Part shown: positions 50,409 to 58,628 of the stretch, in pieces
How positions within the stretch are numbered: the first letter of the stretch is position 1
How the letters are laid out: every line of letters starts with the position of its first letter
Assembly (NCBI RefSeq): GCF_010669305.1
Contig: NZ_CP048649.1
Span: 1,860,001 to 1,924,000, forward strand
From: Aminipila butyrica
GTDB taxonomy: Bacteria > Bacillota > Clostridia > Peptostreptococcales > Anaerovoracaceae
Length of the DNA stretch: 64,000 nucleotides
Direction: 5' to 3'
Translations under genes and position numbers: made by a program
Notes under the pieces: generated by a model
Told to the model about the DNA's origin: nothing
Seen by the model: only the letters and a program-made list of their open reading frames with translations
The model's database searches: none

Positions 50409-50876
50409 TTATAGACCAGCCAATATTTTCACGATGGCTGATACAATCAAGATGACAATCCAAATCATTTTACCTATATTAGCCGTATCCTGTTTTTCCG
50501 AACTGGCAACACGCTTTTGCGCAGTAGAAATACTGGACTTCTTTTGTTCTCTAGCTTTGGTATTCACCGTTCGAATCGGTTCATCTAGCTTGTTGAAGTA
50601 ACCGCTGTATACATCTTGAAGCTTTTGCTTATTTACACCCAGAAGCTTTTCGAAGCCAGTCTGCTGGGTGGTAGAAGAATGCCAAGAACGGTTGTGCTGT
50701 TCTCCGCCTCTTGCAGCGGATAGGTTTGCCAACAGGTTGCGCCACTTTTCTCTCAGAGAAATTGCATCATAAATTTCACAGGCATAATGATTATACTCCC
50801 GTTTGGTAGGCCTCCCGCAGTTCGTGCAGAAGACTACATTTTTTCTTGTTTCTTTCCCACAGTGTATACAGTGCAT
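50409..50876 (-). CDS. Zinc-ribbon protein with C-terminal membrane anchor, function unknown
   Basis: A 155-residue protein. The N-terminal zinc ribbon has two CxxC pairs (C3, C6, C17, C20). The middle (25-130) is polar and probably helical or flexible, with an arginine-rich patch (NLSAARGGEQHNRSWHSS) and a glutamine/lysine-rich section. A C-terminal hydrophobic helix (MIWIVILIVSAIVKILAGL, about 136-154) would anchor it in the membrane with the ribbon in the cytoplasm. No enzymatic motif is visible. It lies between yebC and the 6S RNA gene; no better family name can be supported. Confidence 0.7.
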   Translation of the reverse strand: MHCIHCGKETRKNVVFCTNCGRPTKREYNHYACEIYDAISLREKWRNLLANLSAARGGEQHNRSWHSSTTQQTGFEKLLGVNKQKLQDVYSGYFNKLDEPIRTVNTKAREQKKSSISTAQKRVASSEKQDTANIGKMIWIVILIVSAIVKILAGL

Positions 50877-50932
50877 AAGCCTTTCCCAATCTCCCTTTCT
50901 GTCCCTACATGCCAGAGAAGTTAAAATATGGT

Positions 50933-51664
50933 TTATTCAAACTCTTCCAGGTCTATAGAACAGTTGTGATGAACCTTCTGAACGTCATCGTTGTCCTCCA
51001 AAATATCAATCATCTTCTTGAGCTTCTTGATATCATGCTCATCCGATGGTGCGGACTCCATGGAAGGAACATACTCGATATCGGATTCCAGCAGTTCATA
51101 CCCAGCAGCAGTCAAAGCACTGTGTACATCGGTGTAAACAGCAGGCTCTGTCTGAATTTCAAAAGCATCCTCATGAACGACCATGTCTTCAGCACCAGCT
51201 TCCAGAGCGGCCTCCATCAAAGTATCCTCATCAATTGCGTCAGTCTTTTCGATAATCAGCACGCCTTTTCTGGCAAACATATAAGATACGCAGCCTGGCG
51301 CTCCTAAATTTCCACCATATTTATCAAAAGTGGAACGAACAGCTGCCGTCGTTCTATTTTTATTGTCGGTTAGTGCTTCCACGATGACAGCCACGCCACC
51401 GATGCCATAACCTTCAAAGTTCAGCTCTTCATACGTCTCGCCTTCCAGCTCGCCCGTCCCCTTTTTTATAGCTCGGTTAATGTTATCGTTTGGCAAGTTA
51501 ATGCTCTTCGCTTTTTCGATAGCCACCTTCAGAGCGGCGTTGTATTCTGGATCTCCACCGTTTTTAGCTGCTACTGTAATAGCTCTGGCGTATTTTGTAA
51601 ATATGGCAGCTCGCTTTGAATCCTGTGATGCTTTGCGTCCTGCAATTGTGCCGTGTCTTCCCAT
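50933..51664 (-). CDS. yebC: YebC/PmpR-family protein (transcription or translation regulator)
   Basis: A 243-residue TACO1/YebC family protein: N-terminal helical domain GRHGTIAGRKASQDSKRAAIFTKYARAITVAAKNGGDPEYNAAL, then IEKAKSINLPNDNINRAIKKGTGE and the GYGIGGVAVIVEALTDNKNRTTAAVRSTFDKYGGNLG signature. Members act as DNA-binding repressors in some bacteria, and recent work ties YebC to translation of proline-rich stretches; efp elsewhere in this window has the same substrate class. AGGAGG precedes the ATG by seven bases. Located directly upstream (on the minus strand) is the activase gene. Confidence 0.95.
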   Translation of the reverse strand: MGRHGTIAGRKASQDSKRAAIFTKYARAITVAAKNGGDPEYNAALKVAIEKAKSINLPNDNINRAIKKGTGELEGETYEELNFEGYGIGGVAVIVEALTDNKNRTTAAVRSTFDKYGGNLGAPGCVSYMFARKGVLIIEKTDAIDEDTLMEAALEAGAEDMVVHEDAFEIQTEPAVYTDVHSALTAAGYELLESDIEYVPSMESAPSDEHDIKKLKKMIDILEDNDDVQKVHHNCSIDLEEFE

Positions 51665-51703
51665 GGAGACACCTCCTAACTTCTTTAAATTTCAACTCAA
51701 GTA

Positions 51704-54700
51704 TTATACTACTTTTTCTTCGTCATTGCAATCGAACTTTTCCATATTTTTATAAGCAGTAGCCATCATCAGCTTAATTCGGTTCAACTGATTTACGTCG
51801 CTGGCGCCTGGATCGTAGTCCACCGCCACAATATTGGCGGAGGCATTGTACTTTCTCAAGGCTTTCATCATACCCTTTCCGGTAACGTGATTAGGTAGGC
51901 AGCCAAAAGGCTGGAGACAAATGATGTTGCCTACCCCACTGTCGATTAATTCCAGCATTTCTCCTGTCAGCAGCCAGCCTTCTCCGCATTGGTTTCCTAG
52001 GGAAATCAGCTGCTGGGCCTTTTTGGCCGTATCTTCGATGAAATGCGGTCCGCTGAATCGTTGGCTCTCCTCCAGCGCTTGTCTGGCCGGTTGACGGAAG
52101 CCCTCAATAAGTTGAATCGCTAACTTGTTTAAAACCATTGTACTGTACTTGCCGGACAGATGCTTAAAGTTAAACTCTTTGCTGTACATACCGTAGAGGA
52201 AGAAATCAATGAGGTCTGGAACGACCGCCTCTCCCCCTTCGTTTTCAATAATGCTGACAATGTCATTGTTAGCCGTCGGATGATATTTGACCAAAATCTC
52301 CCCGACGACACCAACCTTTGGCTTTTGAATGTCCAACAAAGGTAAGTTATCAAAATCATGAACCATCTGCTTTAGCAGGCTTTTAAAGTGAACAACGCTG
52401 CCCCCGCGAATGTTTTTTATGGCAATATGTGTCCATTTCTTGTAGAGACGTTCCGCAGAGCCCGCCTCTTCTTCATAAGGTCTCGTGGCATAGAGCATGC
52501 GCATGAGGACATCTCCATAAACGGCACCCATGAGCACCCGCTTAATTAGAGGGAATGTCAGTTTAAAGCCACTATTTTTCTCCAGACCCACGATATTAAA
52601 GGAAATGACCGGCACCTGTTCCATCTTTAGATCAATCAGCGCTTTTCGCAGCATGGCCACGTAATTACTGGCCCGGCAGCCCCCTCCGGTCTGGGACATG
52701 AAGACGGCCGTTTTATCCAAGTCGTATTTGCCGGATTTCAGTTCAGAAATAACCTGACCTAGAGTTACGATGGTGGGATAGCAAGCATCGTTATTGATAT
52801 AGCGGAGCCCTTCATCCACTGCATGTTTATCTACCGACGGCAGCAGGCGCACGTTATACCCGCTTTTTTCCAGTGCCGGGGAAATAAACTGAAAGTGAAT
52901 CGGCGACATCTGCGGAATCAAGATGGTGTAATTCTTCCGCATCTCCTTGGTAAAGGCCTTTCGCAGGAAGGTGTGCTCCCCTTCCACATAGGAAATATTG
53001 TTCTTATCCCGTTCTTCAATAGCCGCTTTTAAAGACCGAATACGGATTTTAGCCGCGCCTAAGTTAGTTCCTTCGTCGATTTTAAGGACAGTATACATAT
53101 TGTTGCTGGCCTTCATAATCTCTTCCACCTGGTCGGTAGTTACTGCATCCAGGCCACAGCCAAAGGAGTTCAGTTGCACCAGTTCCATGTCGTCATCTCG
53201 GCTGGCAACCAAGGCCGCTTTATAAAGTCTGGAATGATACATCCACTGGTCCAGTACCCGGATAGGCCGCTTCATTTTAGCCAGATGCGCCACCGAGTCC
53301 TCTGTGAGCACGACCATGTCAAAGGAATTAATCAACTTATCGAGGCCATGATTAATCTCTGGATCTAAATGGTAGGGTCTTCCCGAAAGAATAATGCACT
53401 TTTTCTTATTCTTCTTCGCATAGCGAATGGCGTTAGCCCCTTGCTTCTTAATGTCATCCTTAAAGTGCTTATCCTCTGCCCGCCCTTTCTTGACGGCCTT
53501 GACCACCTCTTGATAAGAAACGCCCAGTCCTTTGAGCCGGCTGTACAACTCCTTGATTAAGCTCGGGTCATTATCATACGGCAGGAATGGATGGCTGAAG
53601 GTGACACCATTTTCTGCAAAGATTTCGTCCATGTTGTTGCCGATAACCTCCGGATAAGTGGCTACTACAGGGCAGTTGTAATGGTTAGGTGCACTTTCAT
53701 CTTCATTGAGTTCATAATTGATGCTTGGATAGAATATCCACTTCACCCCCTGATCCACCAGCCATTTAATGTGCCCGTGAACCATCTTGGCCGGATAGCA
53801 GGCCGTATCGGAGGAAATAGTCTCCATCCCCCGCTCATACAGAAGTTTAGAAGACGGCGGTGAAAGTACCACCCGAAAGCCCAACTCGGTAAAGAAAGTA
53901 AACCAGAAAGGATAGTTTTCATACATGTTCAGGACTCTCGGCAGACCTACTACGCCGTGCTTGGCATAGGCATCTGCGGTAGGTTCATAGGAGAACAGCC
54001 GCTTATACTTGTACTCGTACAAGTTAGGCAATTCCTCTCGGTCGCTTTCCCGTCCAACTCCCTTTTCACAGCGGTTGCCAGTTATAAACTTCTCGCCACT
54101 ATTGAACTTGTTGATGGTAAGCAAACACTGGTTTTCACACTTTTTACATCTGGTGTGAGAGTTCATCACGGTGAACAGCTCCATGTCCTCCAGCTTAATG
54201 ATGGAAGACTCCGTTCCCTCTACATAACGTTCCTTGGCAATCAACGCTGCGCCGTAGGCACCCATGATACCTGAAATATCTGGCCGGACTACATTCTTTC
54301 CCAGAATGAGTTCAATGCTCCGAAGAATGGCATCATTTAAGAAGGTTCCCCCTTGGACCACAATCTTCTCTCCAGTTTCATCGGCATTTCTCAATTTTAT
54401 AACTTTATAAAGCGCATTTTTTATGACGGAAAAAGACAATCCCGCAGAAATATCACCAATAGTAGCCCCTTCTTTTTGGGACTGCTTTACTTTGGAATTC
54501 ATAAATACCGTGCATCTGGTACCTAAATCTACCGGAGTCTTAGCAAAAAGAGCTTCTTTGGCAAAGCTTTTCACGTCCATGTTGACCGATTTGGCGTAAG
54601 TTTCAATGAAAGAGCCGCAGCCAGAAGAACAAGCTTCGTTGAGCATAATATTATAAATCGCCCCATCTCGAATCTTCATGCACTTCATATCCTGTCCGCC

Positions 54701-55951
54701 GATATCCAAAATGAACTCTACTCCCGGCAGAAAGGCTTCCGCCGCTTTATAATGGGCGATGGTTTCAATCTCGCCTAAATCTACCTTGAAGGCGGCACGA
54801 AGCAAGCCTTCTCCATATCCAGTAGCCGTAGCATTAGCGATAGCCAGGTTGTCTGGCATCAAGCCATACAACTCCTTCAGCATAGCCATAGTCGCTTCCA
54901 GCGGTTTTCCCTCATTGCTCCGATAAAAAGAATAGAGCAAATTATTTTCGCTGTCAATCAGTGCTGCCTTGGTGGTGGTAGAGCCAGCATCAATACCTAA
55001 AAATAATGGTCCTCTGGCTTTTCGGATATCCTTCCGCCTTATTTTATCTCTGCTATGCCGCTGTTGAAATTCTGTGTAGTCATTGAAATCTTTGAAAAGA
55101 GGATTTGTGTGCTTGGTTTCAGATAGAGCAGAAGGGTTGGCGTTCTTCAAGGATTGAAAAACGTCGTGGATATATTTCATATCGTACTTTTGTGCAATCA
55201 GAGCAGCTCCGATTGCCACAAAATATTGAGAATCCTTAGGAAAGATAATATTTTCCGGCTTCAGCTTCAAGGTTTCGATAAACCGTGCCCGGAGTTCTGA
55301 AAGAAAGAAAAGGGGTCCCCCCAGAAAAGCCACATTACCTTTAATGCTTCTGCCGCAGGCCAATCCGCTGATTGTCTGATTGACCACCGCCTGAAAAATA
55401 GAGGCAGACAAGTCCTGAATGCTGGCCCCTTCGTTGATTAGAGGCTGAATGTCCGTTTTGGCGAAAACGCCGCAGCGCGCCGCTATGGGATAGATTAACG
55501 TATGTTCCTTGGCCGCTTCGTTAAGGCCCGAAGCATCTGTGTTCAACAGCACCGCCATCTGGTCGATAAAGGCTCCCGTGCCCCCAGCACAAGTCCCATT
55601 CATCCGTTGCTCTACGGTAGCCCCAAAGAAGGTAATCTTGGCATCCTCACCTCCTAGCTCAATAGCTACCTCGGTCTCCGGAACCATGGTTTCAACCGCC
55701 TTGCTGCAAGCTACTACCTCCTGCTCGAAAGGAATGTCCAGCAACTGAGACAAAGCCAGGCCCCCTGAGCCGGTAATCGTCATGTGTACCTGTTCATTGC
55801 CTACCTGCGCATAAAGTTCTTCCATCAGTTGAGATACTTTTTCAAAGATATTGGACATGTGTCGTTCATATCTCTTAAATATTATATTGTTATTTTCATT
55901 CATCAGCACGACCTTTACGGTGGTCGAGCCCACATCAATACCTAATTTCAT
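51704..55951 (-). CDS. Giant 2-hydroxyacyl-CoA dehydratase activase-related protein (BadF/HgdC x2, DUF2229, HgdB-like)
   Basis: A 1415-residue protein with two ASKHA ATPase domains, each like HgdC/BadF. The first begins GIDVGSTTVKVVLMNE with CAGGTGAFIDQM; the second begins GIDAGSTTTKAALIDSE (about residue 320) with ACSSGCGSFIETYA. The cysteines in these blocks are the [4Fe-4S] ligands that would bridge a dimer. Residues about 620-1400 are DUF2229/COG3580-3581 and an HgdB-like region. Proteins of this kind couple ATP hydrolysis to electron delivery for difficult reductions in anaerobes; their own substrate is unknown. No dehydratase genes lie adjacent. The leader RNA (55999-56077) is structured. 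Confidence 0.9.
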   Translation of the reverse strand: MKLGIDVGSTTVKVVLMNENNNIIFKRYERHMSNIFEKVSQLMEELYAQVGNEQVHMTITGSGGLALSQLLDIPFEQEVVACSKAVETMVPETEVAIELGGEDAKITFFGATVEQRMNGTCAGGTGAFIDQMAVLLNTDASGLNEAAKEHTLIYPIAARCGVFAKTDIQPLINEGASIQDLSASIFQAVVNQTISGLACGRSIKGNVAFLGGPLFFLSELRARFIETLKLKPENIIFPKDSQYFVAIGAALIAQKYDMKYIHDVFQSLKNANPSALSETKHTNPLFKDFNDYTEFQQRHSRDKIRRKDIRKARGPLFLGIDAGSTTTKAALIDSENNLLYSFYRSNEGKPLEATMAMLKELYGLMPDNLAIANATATGYGEGLLRAAFKVDLGEIETIAHYKAAEAFLPGVEFILDIGGQDMKCMKIRDGAIYNIMLNEACSSGCGSFIETYAKSVNMDVKSFAKEALFAKTPVDLGTRCTVFMNSKVKQSQKEGATIGDISAGLSFSVIKNALYKVIKLRNADETGEKIVVQGGTFLNDAILRSIELILGKNVVRPDISGIMGAYGAALIAKERYVEGTESSIIKLEDMELFTVMNSHTRCKKCENQCLLTINKFNSGEKFITGNRCEKGVGRESDREELPNLYEYKYKRLFSYEPTADAYAKHGVVGLPRVLNMYENYPFWFTFFTELGFRVVLSPPSSKLLYERGMETISSDTACYPAKMVHGHIKWLVDQGVKWIFYPSINYELNEDESAPNHYNCPVVATYPEVIGNNMDEIFAENGVTFSHPFLPYDNDPSLIKELYSRLKGLGVSYQEVVKAVKKGRAEDKHFKDDIKKQGANAIRYAKKNKKKCIILSGRPYHLDPEINHGLDKLINSFDMVVLTEDSVAHLAKMKRPIRVLDQWMYHSRLYKAALVASRDDDMELVQLNSFGCGLDAVTTDQVEEIMKASNNMYTVLKIDEGTNLGAAKIRIRSLKAAIEERDKNNISYVEGEHTFLRKAFTKEMRKNYTILIPQMSPIHFQFISPALEKSGYNVRLLPSVDKHAVDEGLRYINNDACYPTIVTLGQVISELKSGKYDLDKTAVFMSQTGGGCRASNYVAMLRKALIDLKMEQVPVISFNIVGLEKNSGFKLTFPLIKRVLMGAVYGDVLMRMLYATRPYEEEAGSAERLYKKWTHIAIKNIRGGSVVHFKSLLKQMVHDFDNLPLLDIQKPKVGVVGEILVKYHPTANNDIVSIIENEGGEAVVPDLIDFFLYGMYSKEFNFKHLSGKYSTMVLNKLAIQLIEGFRQPARQALEESQRFSGPHFIEDTAKKAQQLISLGNQCGEGWLLTGEMLELIDSGVGNIICLQPFGCLPNHVTGKGMMKALRKYNASANIVAVDYDPGASDVNQLNRIKLMMATAYKNMEKFDCNDEEKVV

Positions 55952-55998
55952 ATAAGCAATCCCCTCCTCGGTTTTTGTTTATTATGGAGTTTGCGAAA

Positions 55999-56077
55999 AC
56001 ATGCAGGACATATGCCTGGCGGAAGGTAACCCCCTAGGGGCAACCTTCATTCCGTCGGGCAGGCTGTGCCTGCATGT
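55999..56077 (-). promoter_or_regulatory. Structured leader element upstream of the activase gene
   Basis: ACATGCAGG...CCTGCATGT closes a 79-nt element; inside, GCCTG/CAGGC, CGG/CCG, AAGGT/ACCTT and CCCC/GGGG form an imperfect rod. An alternative GCAGGC-ACA-GCCTGC hairpin would compete with the outer stem. It lies 48 bases before the start and matches no riboswitch I recognise. Confidence 0.5.
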
Positions 56078-56192
56078 AATCCGATTATTTTATCCAAATG
56101 AATATGTCTGGGCCGCTAGGCCGCTTTATATATGTACCCATTGTATCATATATTCTATCTCATAAGAACAAACAATTTTTATCAAATTGTAT

Positions 56193-56774
56193 TTATAACT
56201 GGTAAACCACTTGGTAATTCACGCCTGCAGCCTCCCGGTCCTGGGAGTCCATTTCCACCAAATCAAAGATTAAGGTGTCTCGAATCAGATGCTTCCACAC
56301 CGTATAGGTAGCTTGAATAAAGGAGGCGTTCAATGCCCTTTTTTCTGTGATTAGAGGACAGGAATAAGGCAGTTCCGACGTGGACCAAATCAGCTGTAAC
56401 CGACCTTCCTCAGACAAATGGGGGGCCAGCGGAAAAAATCGGCATTGCAAGGGCCGGCTTTCCCTTGGGCAAACGGGCGGAGTCTTGCAACGGACAAAGT
56501 AGACTTTACCGAACCAGGAATCTGGAAAATCGTAATCTTCCGCATATTCCACGCTCCACTTCAGCCATTCTTCCTTCATGGTAAACAGCTTTTCCTCTCC
56601 TGGCAGGAGATAAATGCCTAAATCGTAGTCTAGGCCTTCTTCCTCCTGACTGTCTCCGCCGCAGGTGCAGCAAGCTGCCCCGCAGAGAGCTCCACAATCT
56701 TCCGTAATAGGTGATACCCGGTCCAGCAGCCGATAGATGGCTTGATATGTTTTTTTCTTAATATTACTCTTCAT
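56193..56774 (-). CDS. Cysteine-rich protein of unknown function (YkgJ-like pattern)
   Basis: A 193-residue protein with two cysteine clusters: an early C(x3)C(x3)CC(x)C group in EDCGALCGAACCTCGG, and RCKTPPVCPRESRPLQCRFFPLAP, where the RPLQCRFFP element resembles YkgJ-type Fe-S/zinc proteins. The C-terminal half has aromatic and hydrophobic helices (FIQATYTVWKHLIRDTLIFDLVEM) but no membrane segment. Likely a metal- or Fe-S-binding cytoplasmic protein. Its start overlaps the MATE transporter stop by 11 bases, indicating co-translation; the activase follows after 240 bases. No function is claimed. Confidence 0.75.
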   Translation of the reverse strand: MKSNIKKKTYQAIYRLLDRVSPITEDCGALCGAACCTCGGDSQEEEGLDYDLGIYLLPGEEKLFTMKEEWLKWSVEYAEDYDFPDSWFGKVYFVRCKTPPVCPRESRPLQCRFFPLAPHLSEEGRLQLIWSTSELPYSCPLITEKRALNASFIQATYTVWKHLIRDTLIFDLVEMDSQDREAAGVNYQVVYQL

Positions 56775-58125
56775 ATTGCCTTCCTAATGGTTCAATTTCT
56801 TTCTTATACAGCCGCTTTACAAATATTACAGAGTAGATAAGGCCTAGGACCTCCGCCATAGGCCAAGCCCACCATACCATGGTAAGCCCCCCTATTTTCA
56901 GCATCAGCCAAGCTAGAGGGACAATGCCGATTAATTGGCGAATCAGCGCCTGCCACATGCTCAGCATACCGTTTCCCGTAGCTTGAAAGATGGTGGAAGT
57001 TAAAATACCAAAAGCAGCTGGCAAAAAGCACAGGCAGATGATTCGAAGTGCTGGCACACCAATCTCCAGCATCTGCTCCGATGCGCTGAACAAGCCTAAA
57101 AGCTGTGCTGGAAGGGTCAAAAACACCACCATTCCCACGAACATAATGACCAGCGCTACCAGAATACCAAACTTGTAGGTCTTCATGAGCCGCTCCTTGT
57201 TACGCGCGCCGTAATTGTAACCCATGATAGGCAAAGCCCCCTGATTCAAGCCGAATACTGGCATGAAGATAAAGGACTGCAACCGAAAATAGCTGCCCAG
57301 CACCGCCACTGCTGTAGCGGAAAAGGCCAGTAATCCATTGATGAAAAACAACATCACCGACCCGATGGACTGCATCAGCATGGCTGGAAATCCGACGTTA
57401 TAGATGGCCTTTATGATATCCTTTTCAAACTTAAACCCCTTCACCTGTACACTCACCTGATGTTTTTTCTTAAACAGCAGATACAAGCCCATGCACATAG
57501 CTATAAACTGACCGATGGAGGTAGCGATGGCCGCTCCCGGCACCCCCAGCTTTGGAAAACCGCCAAACCCTAAAATTAAAAATGGATCTAGGACGATGTT
57601 GATGATGGCACCGGTCAAACTGCATGCCATCGGTAAAAGCATGCTGCCGGTAGCTTGAAGCACCTTTTCCGTGTTAACCTGTATGAACACGAACAGGGAG
57701 CAAACCATAGTAATCATCAGAAACAGCGAACCATTTTCCACGATATATGCGGAATCCGAATAAGCAGATATGTACATCTTCGATAGGAACAGTCCTAGTA
57801 TAGCAAATACTGCCCAGTTGATAAAGGCAATGCGGAATCCGTGACTAGCTGCTTTATTGGCTTCCTCAAACCTTTTAGCTCCCAGTCTTCTGGCTATAAG
57901 AGAATTCACCCCTACGCCGGTACCCACCGCCACCGATACCAGCAGCATCTGGATGGGAAAGACTAAGGTTACCGCCGTCAAAGAGGCTTCATCAATCATG
58001 GCCACAAAGATGCTGTCGATGACGTTGTACAGCGCCTGTATCATCATGGATAGCATGGCCGGCCAGGCCATGCCCATCATTAATCTTCCTACGGGCATCG
58101 TGCCCATTTTGTTTTCTTCTGTCAT
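56764..58125 (-). CDS. MATE-family efflux transporter
   Basis: A 453-residue protein with twelve predicted membrane helices in two similar halves, starting GRLMMGMAWPAMLSMMIQALYNVIDSIFVAMI, which is the MATE opening. LIARRLGAKRFEEANKAASHG and YNYGARNKERLMK mark the intracellular loops of each half, as is the family's GxxxP element PAMLMQSIGSVMLF. MATE carriers export drugs or cationic metabolites by Na+ or H+ antiport. GAGGGG lies upstream of the ATG; direct repeats 27-60 bases ahead of the start may be operators. Confidence 0.93.
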   Translation of the reverse strand: MTEENKMGTMPVGRLMMGMAWPAMLSMMIQALYNVIDSIFVAMIDEASLTAVTLVFPIQMLLVSVAVGTGVGVNSLIARRLGAKRFEEANKAASHGFRIAFINWAVFAILGLFLSKMYISAYSDSAYIVENGSLFLMITMVCSLFVFIQVNTEKVLQATGSMLLPMACSLTGAIINIVLDPFLILGFGGFPKLGVPGAAIATSIGQFIAMCMGLYLLFKKKHQVSVQVKGFKFEKDIIKAIYNVGFPAMLMQSIGSVMLFFINGLLAFSATAVAVLGSYFRLQSFIFMPVFGLNQGALPIMGYNYGARNKERLMKTYKFGILVALVIMFVGMVVFLTLPAQLLGLFSASEQMLEIGVPALRIICLCFLPAAFGILTSTIFQATGNGMLSMWQALIRQLIGIVPLAWLMLKIGGLTMVWWAWPMAEVLGLIYSVIFVKRLYKKEIEPLGRQYEE

Positions 58126-58151
58126 ACTTTACCCCTCATCTCTTCTACAGT

Positions 58152-58185
58152 CAAACAATGTTTATAATAGCATGCAAACAATGTT
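58152..58185. promoter_or_regulatory. Direct repeats upstream of the MATE gene
   Basis: CAAACAATGTT occurs at 58152-58162 and 58175-58185, 23 bases apart (about two helical turns), each followed by an A/T-rich TATAATA or CATTATA. The spacing suggests tandem regulator binding within the MATE promoter region. Confidence 0.45.
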
Positions 58186-58200
58186 CATTATAACATCATA

Positions 58201-58222
58201 GGGAACGATAAAAATCGTCCCC
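58201..58222 (-). terminator. Weak hairpin downstream of rnpB
   Basis: GGGGACGAT-TTTT-ATCGTTCCC on the minus strand, nine pairs including one G-U, but with no T-tract (CCTATGATG follows). Lies 20 bases past the RNase P RNA. Confidence 0.4.
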
Positions 58223-58242
58223 TATCATTTGAAAATTATTAT

Positions 58243-58590
58243 GTTTTAGGTAAACCTATAAGCCGGGTTCTGTATTTGACAATCATCTATCTAGGCGCAC
58301 CATTGCTGATACGCTCAAGCGACCTACCTACCGGGCAGCGACGGGCCGCCGCCTTTTACGCCCTATTTGGTCTTGCTCCGAGTGGGGTTTACACGGCCGC
58401 CATGTCTCCATGACGCCGGTGAGCTCTTACCTCACCATTTCAACCTTACCACAGCCTAACTGTTTCGGCGGAATGTTTCTGTTGCACTTTCCCTATAGTT
58501 ACCTACGCCAGACGTTATCTGGCACCCTTGCCCTACGGAGCCCGGACTTTCCTCGTGCAGCTGCACGCGACTGCCTGGCTTACCCAAAAC
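58243..58590 (-). ncRNA. rnpB: RNase P RNA (type A)
   Basis: The minus strand holds the universal elements in order: GAGGAAAGTCCGGGCTCC, a GGGTGCCAGA/CGTCTGGC arm, AACAGAAA, GGTAAGGTTGAAATGG with GGTAAGAG, GGAGCAAGACCAAATAGG, GGTAGGTAGGTCGCTTGAG and ACAGAACCCGGCTTATAGG. The ends GTTTTGGGTAAGCC and GGCTTATAGG...ACCTAAAAC pair to form P1. About 348 nt. Ends are set from that stem. Confidence 0.97.
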
Positions 58591-58600
58591 ATGCTTTAAC

Positions 58601-58628
58601 ATTATACCATAATTCTAAATAAAGTCAA
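58601..58628 (-). promoter_or_regulatory. Sigma-A promoter of rnpB
   Basis: TTGACT (58623-58628) and perfect TATAAT (58601-58606) with a 16-base spacer. The -35 box lies inside the final codons of the preceding gene (nif3). Confidence 0.7.

Noticed and set aside
50377..50601. Plus-strand 74-residue frame with a hydrophobic start
   Set aside because: Antisense to the zinc-ribbon protein's membrane helix, which explains its hydrophobicity; no ribosome site.
55999..56077. Known riboswitch (ZTP, THF, TPP or c-di-GMP)
   Set aside because: The 3' CCGCCAGGC is faintly like the ZTP consensus, but the required 5' GGGTCGTG and loop elements are absent; none of the other consensus cores fit.
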